DNA of 64,000 nucleotides from Rotaria sp. Silwood1 (GCA_905250075.1 CAJNOP010000514.1:1-64000); one strand, 5' to 3'. Shown: positions 14,221 to 27,479, numbered from the stretch's first letter. Notes: a model not told the origin generated them from the sequence alone. Numbers and translations: made by a program.

Positions 14221-16712
14221 ATTTTGTATTATTATTATTATTATTATTTGACATTTAACAATAGCCCGGTTGCTTGTTTTTTTTTGGTTGTGTGGTTTTA
14301 AATAAATATAATGACAGCTATTGGAATTTTATTTGTCTAACAAAGAAATAATTTGTTTTATTAGACTAACTAGTACAAAAAAAATTTTTGTACTGTTCGA
14401 TAGATAAAGTTTTTGTTTGAGATTATTGCCATTATGAATATTGGATTTTTGCTCGATAAGCATAGAATCATTAGGAAACTGACGATGCCTACTTTGAGCT
14501 GTTTCTAGTGACTATTTAATCTATCTGTAAACGAAATTTCAACTCAAAATTCAATAATTCAGGTTCTCATCGAGTGAAATCGAATAAAATGCCTATAACT
14601 CGACTAGCAAGAATCGAAAAGCCAAAAGAAAACAGTCTGTTTTACTAATTATCATGACCGATCAAATGACCATAGTCTCAAGTGAAAGGTGACTGAACAG
14701 TTACGAACATCTCATTGTGAGTAGTTAGTTTTGCTCTTAGTAAATTCAAATTTTTTTTTATTCGAAATAGAATCCATCTGATCGGTGCCAAACTTGAGAA
14801 GCTGTAGGTCGAAGATTAATTTGCATTGAATCGTCTAACAGATTAGTGTTTTTTGTCATATCAACTATTCTTCGTAATGCTAGTATTTAAAATGATTTCT
14901 TACATACAAAACTCAAGATTTCAATATGATTTGGACAATTAACAACCTGCATCCTAAACACTATCGTCAGTTATATGATTTACAATTTGGTGAGAATATC
15001 GAATAAAACAAAAGCTAGAGTAACTGCCTAATTCGAGTTCGAATATTTCCAACGCACAAACCTATTTTAATAGTCGAAGCAAAAGACAAAATTTCATTCA
15101 TATTACAGTTTAAAATTCTGTTTTAAATGAATTCCCATGTACGTTTTGTAAAAAAAAAAGGAAAATCTACAGTTTATCACAATTACAGCTTATAACTAAA
15201 ATTGACTGGTGCTGCATTTTGAAATAAAGACTATAAATGAAGTTTTTCAGATGCTGCAACAGCTTTGCTATACATACATATTCGGCTACTAGGAATCACT
15301 AGTGAAACTTTGCTTACATTTATTTACTGTGTTCAAATTTTTTCAATGCTCGAAATGAAGATGGACGTTACCGTGACTACAGAGCCGCGACACAGATATA
15401 ACAGGTCAGTAGTGTGGCAAAACGAGCTTCTTCCTAGTGATTATTCATTATGGCAGATTTCAGATATCCAACGGATAATAAGGCAATGAAAGATGAACTA
15501 CCTATCTAACCGGTGTGTCTCTTTTCAGGAACAAATCCTTCAATAGTTAAAATCCAGTGACAGGCTCGACTTGTATCTTATGGTTCAGATAAAATATTAT
15601 CTTTTGCCTTTTTGTCGTAGTTATATGGAGCGTTTGCTTCAATTCGGAAATTCGAACTCGAATTCTAATAAAACTTTATCTTTTTCTTTTTCGTCGTAAT
15701 AACATGGAAATCTTGTTTATATTTTCGAAGTGATATCGAGCAGTTGAAGCTCTATATATATTTGAACTCAAATTAGGTATCTCATGTTAAAAGAAAATTA
15801 AAATCATTCATAAAGGAATAGATCAATCAATTCAAAGACTAATATCGACAACAAATTCTATATTTCTTTTTTTTGGAAGACACATTAATTTTTTTGAAAA
15901 GAACGATGTTTGGAGTCACCTTCAAAGACTAACAATTATATCAGGAACGAAAACAAAAAGCAAATTTATGATTGCCTACAATTAGTTTCAATAATAAACT
16001 AGCCATTCATATTATTTGCTTTCTAGTCAAAGCTTTTTGTTTATCATTCTTACCTTTAAGTCATGCTGATGATTCATAAAGATATCTAATTGTACTAATG
16101 TTTTCTCCTTCTTGGATAACACTTAGGAGATACAATGCCATCTTTCGAATGTGCTCACACTCAAATTGGAACGACAATAAGAGAAAAATGCGATGCAAAG
16201 TTCTCCGATATTTTAGAGATTAACGATTTTATTGCCTTATGCGACAGATTCAATTTTGATTTTTACATAATCTCGATGCATTATCACGAATGTCACTTAT
16301 TAGCTTTTCTTCAACGAAGTCCATTTCCATAGCTCAAGATCGATGCAGATAAGCAGAAAAAAGATACCCATCATTCAGACAACACCTAGGTTCTAAAGCA
16401 TGTAACTGTATTGTAATTTTCTCACAAAAACTTGATTTCTTTCAATATATTTCTTTTATTGTTGAATCTTAAAACTATTGCATTGCAAATTATTATTTTT
16501 CTCACAATGGAACGATTACACAGTCCGATTGTATATTTCATATTAACTCAATACTTACTGCTTGCTTTGTATTTTTTGTTCTGAAATAGGATTAAATATA
16601 TTTAAAAAAATATATAAAAATGATATCGACTTTCTATTTATTGAAGAATGCAGCTAAAACCATCATTCGTAAGCAAGAAATATAAAGAAAAAAAGGATTC
16701 ATTTTTCCTTCT
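14221..16712. other. Intergenic, no gene seen
   Basis: AT-rich spacer between the DDR-like gene and the NHL gene. It begins with an ATT microsatellite just after the stop codon, and polyadenylation-like AATAAA signals follow (near 14300). A 65-codon frame at 16135-16332 has no recognisable domain and was not called. Confidence 0.5.
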
Positions 16713-18593
16713 ATGCAAACCATGATCATGATGGTAAAGTATTATTGCATATTCATTCTTATCAGGTAATTAACGATTTCTTTTAATTTGAATCCTTCAA
16801 ATATTTAATCAACATCTATTATAGCTCGTCAGGTTTGATTAATATTTTATTTTATGTGTTAAACTATTGACATTTAGCTATACAAGTTCATACGAATTTT
16901 CAATCGTGTCATAAAAAGTCTCAATATGATCAATGTTCGACGAATAGCTTATGTGGATGTTTTCATACAATGAATAATATTAGTAGTAGCATTTGTGCAT
17001 TTCTTTGGTTGACTTGTTCCGAATTAATATCATGTAGATCTCCAGACAATATCTGCTATGAACCTAATCATATCTGTGTTCATCATCCACGATGTTTTGA
17101 TCATCCTGTTTGTTATCCTTTATCAAAAGCGAATCAAGAATTCTGTCCATCAATAATAAGTAAAACGTTTATATTTATATGTTCTTTGTGATATTCATAT
17201 CACGAGTTGTGATTTTTGAATATTCTACTGAAAAATAGCATGTTTTTTTTTCGATATTATATTCTTGTATCTAGTTTTCATTCTATTGAAACTTTATGCT
17301 CAAAGACTTTTGAATAGATATATTCTCCCTTTGAATATAGTGACGAATGCTACAATGACGACAAGTACAAGTACTATAACATCTAGTAAGTGTGAAATTC
17401 TTTCTTAAATAAGTATATGTCATGCATCATTTATTCATCATACTTTAACTTGATTCATTTCTAACTTAGTTTTATTGATAAATTGTATATTTAAAATGAT
17501 TATATTATTGATGAAACATATTTCCGAGCTGATATTTAACATTGATGTTTGTAAAAAAAGAAGATATTGATTTCTAAACTTATTAATAACAACAATTGAG
17601 AGAAGGATCGAATAAGATGATGTCTGAAATTCATGTATACAAAGTAAGCATTTTGCTAAATCTAATTATTTAGCTCCATTATTGATGACAAAACCAAATG
17701 ATGGTATTTGTGAAAATGCGATATGGTCTACAAATGGTACTACTGTCGCTGGTAGAAGCGATGGTCTCGGATCTGCACTTAATAGATTGCATGGTCCTTG
17801 GGGACTTTTTGTGGATGACAATCAAGTTATATATGTAGCAGATTCGAAAAATCATCGTATAGTCAAATGGGAACAAGATGCTTCGAGTGGTCAACTAGTT
17901 GCAGGGGGAAAAGGAAGTGGAAATAATACTGATCAATTAAATCATCCATCAGATGTGGTCGTCGATAGAGATGGATCAATCTATATTAGTGATACAGAAA
18001 ACGGACGTATTCAACAATGGTCTTCAGGTGCTAAGAGTGGGAAAACAATCATCAAAGATATATCATCTCCTGTTGGCATATCAAGAGATAAGCAAGGATT
18101 ACTATATGTATCTGATTGGAAAAAAGGCGAAATAAAAAAATGCGGTGTTGGTGCGACCATTGGACAACTAGTTGCGTCGAGACTTAGCGGTCCACGATTT
18201 ATGTTCATTGATCAAAAGAAATCTATTTACATAGCCGAGCAGAGACGTGATCGAATAATAAAAGCTGATGATGTAATACCATCACAATCTTCAATGCTTG
18301 CTGGTGGATCTCTTGGTAATGGTTTAAATCAATTATCGAGTCCATACAGTGTTATTGTCGATGAATTAGGCACTCTCTATATTGCTGATACTAATAATCA
18401 TCGAATTATGCGTTGGGTACGTGGAGCTCAATCCGGAAAGGTCATAGCTGGTGGGCAAGGAATGGGTTCTCGATACGATCAACTTAGTTATCCACATGAT
18501 TTATCATTTGATCTTAATGGAAATCTCTATGTAGTTGATTATGGAAATCATCGAGTGCAAAAATTTGTCAGTGATAAGAGTTTATGTCAATAA
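16713..18593 (+). CDS. Secreted NHL-repeat beta-propeller protein, copy A
   Basis: Proposed exons 16713-16765, 16825-16832 (8-nt microexon), 16878-17159, 17341-17385 and 17674-18593 join in frame to 435 codons. The N-terminus is a signal peptide ending near SSSA. A cysteine-rich segment of about 90 residues follows, then a short Thr/Ser linker (TMTTSTSTITS), then six NHL blades. Blade hallmarks are VADSKNHRIVKW, ISDTENGRIQQW, VSDWKKGEIKK, IAEQRRDRIIK, IADTNNHRIMRW and VVDYGNHRVQKF. NHL propellers bind proteins, glycans or RNA; with a signal peptide this one is probably extracellular, partner unknown. Blade 3 reads KKCGVG where the inverted copy at 62464-63383 reads KKWDVG, the family-like form, so this copy carries the changed residues. 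The last two exons are certain; the first two depend on the microexon. Confidence 0.85.
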
Positions 18594-19655
18594 ATTCAAT
18601 TTAAGTAATAAAAGTAAAAGAAAACCCAGAATTTCAAGCCAATTATATTTTTCTTAATGTGGAGAAATTTTTTTTCGTTTAATCAAATCAAAAAAAATAA
18701 ATATTTGCTCAGAAAGTTCGCAAAAATATGATTTCTTATTGCATTAAAGGCTTAACTTTATTGTGGAAAAACGATGGAACTGCTGAAAAAAATTCTTTTC
18801 GAATCAGTTTAGAAGGAACATTCCAACTATCGGCAATGATTTGGTTTCGGTGATTTCCCATATCATAATTCGTCATTGCTTGTGGTGCAACGACTTTCTC
18901 TAAGTGTATTCGTACAAAATAATTTCCATGCAAATCTATATCTAGATTAGATGTGAGAAAACAGTAATAATAAGCGATAGTTATATGTGATAAAATATAT
19001 TTTAAAGGTCCTTGAGAACATTGCTTTTAATAGAGAGTAATGGATTGATTTTAAAAAATGTTTGGTATCGAGTATTCAACAGCTAGGATGTAGACTTCAT
19101 GTGATTGTCACGATGAAACATTGATAAATACGCCAACATCAAACGTATCACGCATAATATGTACGTTTTGAGTTTACCAACTTTTAAATAAAATATATTG
19201 TTTTAAAAATGACAAACATTTTCACTCCATTCTTATATGTGTTGAAATCAAGAACAGAAAAAACACTACAAAAAGTAAACATACATTATTCTGTCTACTA
19301 AAATGAAATAAGAAAGGCAAAAATATTCATCTACTATCGATTTTTGAGCGTTTAGCGTTGGCACATTAATGAATTGAGATTAAAGCAGCCAGTAAAGTTT
19401 GCAACGTTAAGTCAGAAAGTAAGCGATAGCAGATAATGAAACATGGTTTTTAGCTTTGATAACGTACACATGCATTCTTATGCTTATCATGACGTCTACT
19501 ACAAATAAATCTTACATTTTCCAACTTCATTTACTGAATTCAGCATAAAGTAATGATTGACGCCTTTCTTCTTTAAAATGAGACTAAGCTTTCATCATAA
19601 TTTTTCCTAAAATTCGAATAGATTCAAACAAGTTTAGATACACATGACAGAAGAG
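17057..19655 (+). repeat. Arm A of a large inverted duplication
   Basis: This arm matches the reverse complement of 61408-64000. Position A plus position B equals 81057 throughout the NHL gene, from 17057/64000 to 18933/62124, so there is no net indel there. It becomes 81063 near the inner end. The similarity covers introns, the NHL exons, the convergent terminal exon and about 700 bp of spacer beyond it, then stops near 19655/61408. The outer limit is unknown because arm B runs to the window end. Differences are few: about seven residues in the 306-residue NHL exon. Confidence 0.92.
18736..18935 (-). CDS. Terminal exon of an unknown gene, copy A (partial)
   Basis: An open frame of 65 codons ending in KPLMQ and a stop, preceded on the minus strand by a good acceptor (tctagatatag). 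It is convergent with the NHL gene, and the two stop codons are about 140 bp apart. The inverted copy at 62122-62321 keeps the same frame and stop with only a few replacements, which supports coding. I do not recognise the family; it contains no Cys and has a basic, hydrophilic look (YFVRIHLEKVV, NHRNQIIADSW). No upstream exon was found in the adjacent 2 kb, so it is either the tail of a gene with distant exons or a remnant. Confidence 0.45.
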
Positions 19656-21436
19656 TATTGTCTCATATTTATGTATTTGTAAGTACAATGAGGCACAATG
19701 TAATTTACCCAATAGCTCGTTCGATCAAAAATAATCATAAGACGTTTGCATACATAAAAGCCCTTAATCATCAGTATCATCCGTACTTTAGTTGCTAGAA
19801 TCATCATCATCGTTTAGTTTTCTTTTCTATCTCTTCAACATAAATATTGATATTTTAAAAAATTGTTTCGTATTGTTTGACGTGACTGATGTAACTGGTT
19901 GCTTCCGTCATACGTAAATCATAAATCCATTCTTGTGCTCATTCGCTCACTTTATTTGAAGTAAACGATGTGTTTCTATCACGTATACATGCTTTCATAT
20001 TAGCTTGGGTCAACTCTATAGAACTTAGGATACAGTGTCTTATTAGTAGAGGAATGTGGATGTGATAGTAGCTGAAAAAAACCGATATCTTTACCCGCAC
20101 ACACATTCCAGACCACATATCAACTCTCTCACATACCCATCCTTTAATAATTCTGTGCAATATCAAAACATTGAAGACTGACCTGTGATAGCGAGGAAGA
20201 ATCATAATGTACAACTGTTATTCATTTATACCGGATTCAAATAACAACGAATAAATTATTCTTGAATACTTTGTCTCGTTCAAGCTCTGCTACAGAAAAA
20301 TATAAACTCCATAAAAGAGAATCCAGCATCGCAAAAATCAATACAAAAAAAGAATTTCAAAGCAAAAAGAAATCGATATAGCAGAGGACACTACTTCCAT
20401 ATCTTTCTGCCACAAATATATTTGTATACATGCAATGCCGCCAAAGAAAACAAAACATAGTTCTTACTCATATAAAACAGACAACTGTTGAGTATAAAAA
20501 GTTTTAGAAGATAAAGAAGTTAAAGCGCAATAGTTACATCGAAGAAAGAGATCGACTAATGCAAATCAATGATGCTGAAGAATCGCACGAAAGCAGCAAC
20601 CATGGAGATTAACCTAAGTGATGAATAGCGGATCCTAGAGCCATAGAATTCTGTGCAATTCAAAGGAGTTCCACGAAATCCGAGAGAATTCTAAATTCCG
20701 AATTCCGCAGATCTCCAAAGCATTTTGTAACGTATCACAGAAAATTTGTAGAATTCCAGAGTTCCAGGATTCTGCTTCTCATCCCTAAGATCAGCCCCTG
20801 AAATATTAAACAGTTTTCATTCTTTTCGTCGTCAAGCGTTCAGTATTTGGGCACAAAAGCAAAAAACAAAGCGAGCACTGTAATCTCTGAAGAATGAAGA
20901 CCTGAAAATGATAGGAGTCCTTGCGTATTACATAAGAGGATGTTCAGAAAGTATCTTAGAGTCACAACTGTAGCGTTCTCTTAGTACATTGCAAGTGAAG
21001 ATGTACATTTTTCTTCAGGATGAGCGAAGAAGACAAATACTCTAAAACTCTTTACTTCACCTTAGTCTACCGTTATTCAGCGAAAAAAGAACACAGGAGA
21101 AAAACACTCAAAATACTGTCGAATAGAACGCAGATCAGTGGGCGAAATAAAAACACACACATACATCGCTATATCGATAAGAGACACGAACATGAGCCAG
21201 AACACAACAGACAAAAAATATAGCTAAACAAACCGACGCTTCTATAGGATGCGGAAACTGCAACATATATATATCTAAATTAATCATAGAACTTCGAAAA
21301 ACCAAAATTAAGTGATATGATGTTTAGGGTACAGCAAAAATATATAAGAAACAAGCCAGAACCAGTTCGACCATACAATGATGCAAAATAAAACAACGAA
21401 CCTTTCCAATGAACTATACTACATCTTTCCCTTAAC
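18949..21436. other. Intergenic spacer
   Basis: The part up to 19655 belongs to the inverted duplication. From about 19656 the sequence is unique to this side. Between 20635 and 20790 there is a loose array rich in GAATTC/ATTCC words (gaattctgtgcaattc and similar), comparable to the ATTCC-type minisatellites at 27.5 and 30.9 kb. No gene was recognised. Confidence 0.5.
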
Positions 21437-24400
21437 CTATTGCTTCTCCGCGTGAACTTCGAGAACCTTTTGTACTTTTTTCTGAAAATCTATTCTAAGC
21501 TTCTCTAGTAATTGTGAATTATGAATAGCAATCTCAACTGGTTCTATATTTCCATATATTGACGCAGTATTCTCACTGACGACAACTGCAGCTCCTTCAG
21601 ACAAACATGCAAAAAAGGCAGCATCTAACCAAACAGAATCTTCTGTGTGTAGGAAAACCTTCAAAAGCTCTAGTGTAGCTTGAAATTGTTCACCTAAACA
21701 CTTTTCACTGTTCATTGTATTCTTCTCTTTAAAACTTCTTGTACTACATACGTCACTCGTATTCCAAAAGTGATCGAGAAGCTTCTCCACACTTTTTTCC
21801 GCTGACTTTCTACCAAAACTATCACCCAGCCAAATCATTAGTTCCCGAATCACTTCTCCAGTTGCAGCTTTTTTACCCATCATCCCAATAGCTTCACCAC
21901 TACTGATTCGGACAATCCAGTCTTCGTCTTGCAGTGTATGCAGGAGTTCATTAATCACTACACTGTTAGCTGCTTTTTCACCCATCTTTCCTAAAGCTTC
22001 ACATGCACGACTCCTAACATCTGCGTCTTCGTCCCGTAGTGCATTCATGAGCTCGCTGATCATCTCAGTGCTTGATTCATACTCACCAATGTTACAGAGA
22101 GCTTCACATGCACTTTTCCTAACGAGAGCGCTATGATGCCGAAGTGTCATTCTCAGTTGTCTGATCACTTCAGCAGCTGCAACGTTTCCAGCGCATTTCT
22201 CCAAACTTTCTCTCGCAATTTTCGAGACATATGCATCCTGATCGCCTAAAGTTATTACGAGCTTCTCGATTACTTCAGTGGTTGCTACTTTTACACCCAT
22301 ATTCCCCAGCGATTCACATGCACAATATCTAATCTGCGGACTCTTATCACTAAGAGCAAACAAAAGCCCCTTGATTATATCAGCGTCTACTTCTTTTTCA
22401 GCCATTTTCGTGAGAGCTATACACGCCTCTGTCCTGACCTTATCGTCCTCATTTTGAAGTGCAGCAAGGAATCCTTGGACCACATCACTGCTTGCTGCTC
22501 GTCCTCTTAGAATGTTGAAAGCTTTCCAAGCGCTTTTCTTAACTTCCACATTCTCATCCCGAAGTGCGACAACGAGTTCCTTGATCACCTCGATGCTTGC
22601 TGCTTTTTCGCCCATATTCATAAGAGCTTCACATGCACTCTTCTGTACATCGGGATTCTGATTCCGAAGTGCCACAACGAGTTCGTTGATTACCTCGATG
22701 CTTGCAGCTTTTTCACCCATATTCATAAGAGCTTCACATGCACTCTTCTGTACATCGGGATTCTGATTCCGAAGTGCCACAATGAGTTCATTGATAACTT
22801 CATGGGTTGCTACTTTTTCACCCATCTTACAAAGAATTTCACACACAATTTGCCGGACTCGTGGGCTCCCATGCCGAAGTGCCCCAATGAGCGTGTTGTT
22901 TATCTCGCTGCTTGTTGCTTTTTGACTGATTTTCATGAGAGCATTACGTATATTCCAATCAACGCCTGTATTCTGATCCCGAAGTGCTGCAATGAGTGCG
23001 TTGATTACCACACTGGTTGCTGCTTTTTCACCCATCTCCATGAGAGCTTCACATGCCATCCTCTGTACATCAACATTCTGATCCCGAAGTGCCACGACGA
23101 GTTCGTTNNNNNNNNNNTTGCTGCTTGCTCCTTTTTCAGCCATCTTTAGGAGAGTTTTACATGCACTCTTCTGTACATCGGAATTCTGATTCCGAAGTGC
23201 CACAATGAGTTCGTTGATTACCTCGCTGCTTGCTGCTTTTTCACCCATATTCATAAGAGCTTCACATGCACTTCTCTGTACATCAACATTCTGATCCCGA
23301 AGTGCCACGACGAGTTCGTTGATTACTTTGCTGCTTGCTCCTTTTTCAGCCATCTTTAGGAGAGTTTTACATGCACTCTTTTGTACATCGGAATTCTGAT
23401 TCCGAAATGCTACAATGAGTTCGTTGATTACCTCGATGCTTGCTGCTTTTTCACCCATATTCATAAGAGCTTCACATGCACTTCTCTGTACGTCAGTGTT
23501 CTGATCCTTAAGTGCCACAATGAGTTCATTGATAACCTCATGGGTTGCTACTTTTTCACCCATCTTACAAAGAATTTCACACACAATTTGCCGGACTCGT
23601 GGGTTCTCATCCCGAAGTGCCCCAATGAGCGCGTTGTTTACCTCACTGCTTGCTGCTTTTTGACTGATTTTCATGAGAGCATTACGTATATTCCAATGAA
23701 TGCCTGTATTCTGATCCCGAAGTGCCGCAATGAGTGCGTTGATTACCATGCTGGTTGCTGCTTTTTCACCCATCTCCATGAGAGCTGTGCATGTCCTCCT
23801 CTGTACATCAACATTCGGATCCCGAAGTGCCGCAATGAGTTCGTTGATTACCATGCTGCTTGCTGCTTTTTCAGCCATCTTTAGGAGAGTTTTACATGCA
23901 CTCTTCTGTACATCAACATTTTTATCCCGAAGTGCCACAACGAGTTCGTTGATTACCTCGATGCTTGCTGCTTTTTCACCCATATTCATAAGAGCTCCAC
24001 ATGCCATCCTTGGTACATCAACATTCTGATTCCGAAGTGCTATAACTAGTTCGTCGATTATTTTGCTGGTTACTTCTTCTTCACCTACTTTCCAGAGAGC
24101 TGCATGTACAACCTGTAGAACATATGGATCCTGGTCTCGAAGTGCGACCAAGAGTCTATTCGTTTCCTCCCTGGTTGTCGCTTTTTCACGCATATTTCTG
24201 AGAACTTCGGTTATACTGCACAATACGTCTTGATCCTCAGCCCCATGCGCATCGATCAGTTGGACAATCGCCTCACACAGTTCAGACCTTTCCACTATTT
24301 TCACGACAGCTTTCCACGCTTTCTTGCAGACATGATGTCCTCCTGTCACCATTGCAATCAATAACTGTTGTGTTACCCCGCTGATCGATTCTTTTTCTCT

Positions 24401-27079
24401 AATATTTCGTAGAGCTCTGCATGCAGGCAATCTGACAAACTCCCTTTTATCGCTCAATAGAGGTGTGAGTAGCTTTATTGCATCACTTGCCGCTGTTTTC
24501 TCGATCAATTTCTCGAAAACTTTCCATGCTTGCGACCTCACGTCTGGATCGCCATTCAGAACTGCAACTGGAAGTTTGTTCATTACCTCCTTGGTTGGCG
24601 TTACTTTTTCTCCCATCTTTATAAGTACTTCACCTGCACGTCGTCTCACTTTCCAATCACTATCGCAAAGTGCAGTCGCAAGTTGCTTGAGGACGTCGCT
24701 GGTAGCCGCTTTTTCACCTATTTTATCTATAGCTTTACATGATTCATTTCTCACAATTGCATCAGAATCCTGAATTAGCATTGCCAGTAACTGAATCAAG
24801 GAGGGCTGTGGATTTGTAATTTCCAAGTTTGAAATCAATGAAATCACTGCACGTTTTTTTCTAGAGTCTGATGTGTGTAGTAGGTTGATGAATGTGCTTT
24901 GAATATCTGAATCGTTTGGTAATGAGTAACATCTTTTCATGACATTTTCTAGTTTTTCTCTTAGCGTATATAGTGTTTCTGAGGCGACACATTTTATCCA
25001 TTTTATGATAGTGTTCATTAATTCGTCTCGGTTAGGAAGGCTTTGGCTACACTTTGCCTCGTCAAAGCAAGTAACCACGAGCTGCATGTGCTGAAAGCCA
25101 ACGATATCAATCGGATCTCCTGTTATTGTGTCCCAGAATGTAATAATGGATGGCATATCATTGGCTTCAATAAGAAGACCAGATACAAATGTAAAGATGT
25201 TGGTAAAGCGTTGATTATACTTTTGTTTTTTGATGAATTCTATTGCTTTGGCCCGTGAATGCTCTGAACTTTTGAGCGCGTTAACTAAGTATCGTGCTGC
25301 AAAATGTTCTTGGAAACTAAGATGAACAAAATAATAGTCTTTTCTAGTTTCATTTACAGTTCCAGTTGCTTTGTCATTAATCGCTTTCAGAATCCCTATA
25401 TTAAGAATATCTAGCCTATCTCTAGGCAAGTAATTAGTCTCGTTGAAAGCTTTTTCCAATAATATTGTTTGTAGAATGATCTTGTTATTTTCCATGCCAT
25501 TGAATGCCAAGGTCTCTAAGAATGCTAATTCTTTTTCGCAACGTTTATAAATATCCGCTTTATACATTCCATCTAACTCTTCAGCTTCAATTTTTTTTTG
25601 TCTTATCAAATACCGTTGGCACAACCATTCTATAATGCTATCAAATAGTTCTGTCATTGTCTGTATCTTCGTTTCAGAGAAATTGTTATCGCTCCAAAGA
25701 CTACAAATCAATTCCAAATTTATTGGAATATGGGCAACACCCCAAATGCCAGGACTTGACTTTAAGAAACTTTGTAGATTTTGAGCTGTGAAAAATGCGT
25801 CACCTAAATTATATCTAATTTGATCGAAGAACTGGTTCACATACTTGGGTATGTTATCATCTGTGAATCCTGTTATTTCCATTTTCACATTGTATGGTAA
25901 GTCAACTGCGTATGGACGTGATGTCAAGATATGATGAGTGGTACTATGAAGATGTTTCACTAAGCCTTTTAGATGTGAAGGTAGACTTCGCGCAATTTCA
26001 TCATAGCCATCCAAAAGCCATAAAACTTTACTTCTAGGAAATTGCTCTCTCAAAATTTCTTCATCCTTTTTTGAGAGAGAGGAACAGGAAAAGTATTCTT
26101 TGATCACTATATCAATTGGAGAATAGTTCATACCAAGTGGATAGCGTTCAGTGGTCAGAGAACGCAATGAAATCATCACCACTAGTTCATATTGAGACCA
26201 GATTTCACCTTTTGCCCATCGATAAGTAATGTATCGACAAAATGTTGATTTTCCGATTCCAGCTCGTCCAAGCACGAGCACTTTTTTCGTTGTATCCTTA
26301 CATTTCTCAAGAATTTCCCTGACGTCTATTGGAATCTTGATGCTGTAAATTTCTTCAAAGGTATTCATGATCACATTGCTTTGTAGACTATGACGAAGTC
26401 TGTTTTCTTTTTCTTGTACTTCTTTATTTTCAACGATGGCTAAGTTAATGTAACTTTGCTCAATTGGAAACGATTTGTCTGGATTCATGAAACGTTCTAT
26501 ACAACTATTTCGTGTATATCTACTCCTAATCAGTTCAAAGAGATAACTTGGTTCATCACCTGGCTTCGATCCTAAGCATTTTCTCGTTTGTGCTTGCTCT
26601 TTGATTCGATTAGTTAGTTCCTTGATTTTCGAATCCATGTTTGATTTGGCAATGTCTTTAAAATCTATGTGCTCAACACCTCTAATTATTGGTTTCAACC
26701 AATCAGAAAGCTTCCATACATTTGAATCACTGAGTATGCATGGAATGATTCGTTTGTGTCGTTTATTTGCATACTGTAGTTCGAGTTTACAGTTATCAGA
26801 TTTCTCGTAGTCTGCAGTTATGAAACAGCAGATAATTGCAGCATTTTCTATTCCTTTAGCCAAACTAAACAAACAAACAGTGCGATTCTAAAACTTAGAA
26901 AAAGAACTCTTTTTGTTTTTAGTTCATACCTGTCGTACATGTCATCTTTCTGGTCTCCTTCTTCATCATACCAAACTGGAATATGTTCATTTTGTAGAAT
27001 TTGATAGATTTTGGATACAATATCTTGACTGTTCGAATTATAAGACAACATGACATGCTTTCCCGGAGGGATGGTAACG
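21437..27079 (-). CDS. TIR-NACHT-HEAT repeat receptor (NLR-like STAND protein)
   Basis: Two exons are clear on the minus strand: 27079-26930 and 26864-21437, split by a 65-nt intron. The 5' end is open: a tttttag-type acceptor precedes 27079 and no ATG is in frame, so a first exon lies upstream. Domains: TIR (KHVMLSYN, PVWYDEE, then CKLELQYA, whose Glu sits where TIR NADases have the catalytic Glu); NACHT with Walker A GRAGIGKST (about residue 202-210 of the long exon) and Walker B VLWLLDGYDE (283-292); a NACHT-associated helical part with FVHLSFQEHFAARYL; about 29 HEAT-like units of 35 aa from about residue 690 to 1705; a unique tail of about 105 residues. By family logic the repeats would sense a ligand, NACHT would oligomerise and TIR would cleave NAD+ or signal. 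Units 8-14 and 15-21 form a higher-order duplication. A 10-N gap lies at 23108-23117. The ligand is unknown. Confidence 0.9.
21700..24790 (-). repeat. Tandem 105-bp array coding HEAT-like units
   Basis: About 29 tandem units of 105 bp, each coding a 35-residue pair of helices. The typical unit has VINELVVALRDQN, then DVQRSACEALM, then NMGEKAAS. Outer units are diverged; the central units (about 22560-24060) are nearly identical at DNA level. A seven-unit block is itself duplicated: for example the NTGIHWNIRNALM unit near 23690 recurs as NTGVDWNIRNALM near 22955. This shows recent unequal exchange or amplification. It is coding sequence, not a CRISPR or satellite. Confidence 0.9.
23108..23117. 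other. Assembly gap (10 N) inside the HEAT array
   Basis: Ten N lie between gttcgtt and ttgctgcttgctcc. The matching place in the neighbouring unit (about 23314-23341) has only seven bases between the same words, so the true gap is probably not ten bases. It sits in the most uniform part of the array, where whole units may have been lost or gained in assembly. Confidence 0.95.
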
Positions 27080-27479
27080 CTAAAAGATGTATATTCAATA
27101 TTAATAAGTAGTAGACTGATAACATGAATAAAATTTTGTAGACACTTCTGAGAGTGAGACACCCGAGATATATATTCGATTCACGTGAAGTGCAATCAGA
27201 GAAGAAAAAATCTAACCTCTTCGAAATGTCGTTTTTAACTCGTTTAAACACTGTTTAGAGATTTTCTTGTTTATTAGTAGCTGATACTTGACTATAAGTA
27301 ACCTTTAGGTATAACTACAGTCATATCTTTGTGTATGAGTAATAAGTCACGCAAAAAACTATGAGAGAACGCTAATTGTACACGTTAAATGTAACTTTCC
27401 GTTCGCCTGCAAATAGGATTAAATGAATAAACATGTCCTTATTTCGGCACTTTGACTGATAGATGCAAGAGGGAAACAG

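Noticed and set aside
22802-24773. Plus-strand open frames of 70-167 codons opposite the HEAT array
   Set aside because: Shadows of the minus-strand coding repeats; they share the 105-bp period and have no domain of their own.
21700-24790. Regular array considered as CRISPR or satellite
   Set aside because: Units are contiguous, without spacers, and keep one reading frame for over 1000 codons; it codes HEAT-like repeats.
27080-27162. Extension of the TIR-NACHT gene to 27162
   Set aside because: That start is a GTG, unlikely in an animal gene, and an acceptor-like tttttag precedes 27079, so this stretch is more likely intron.
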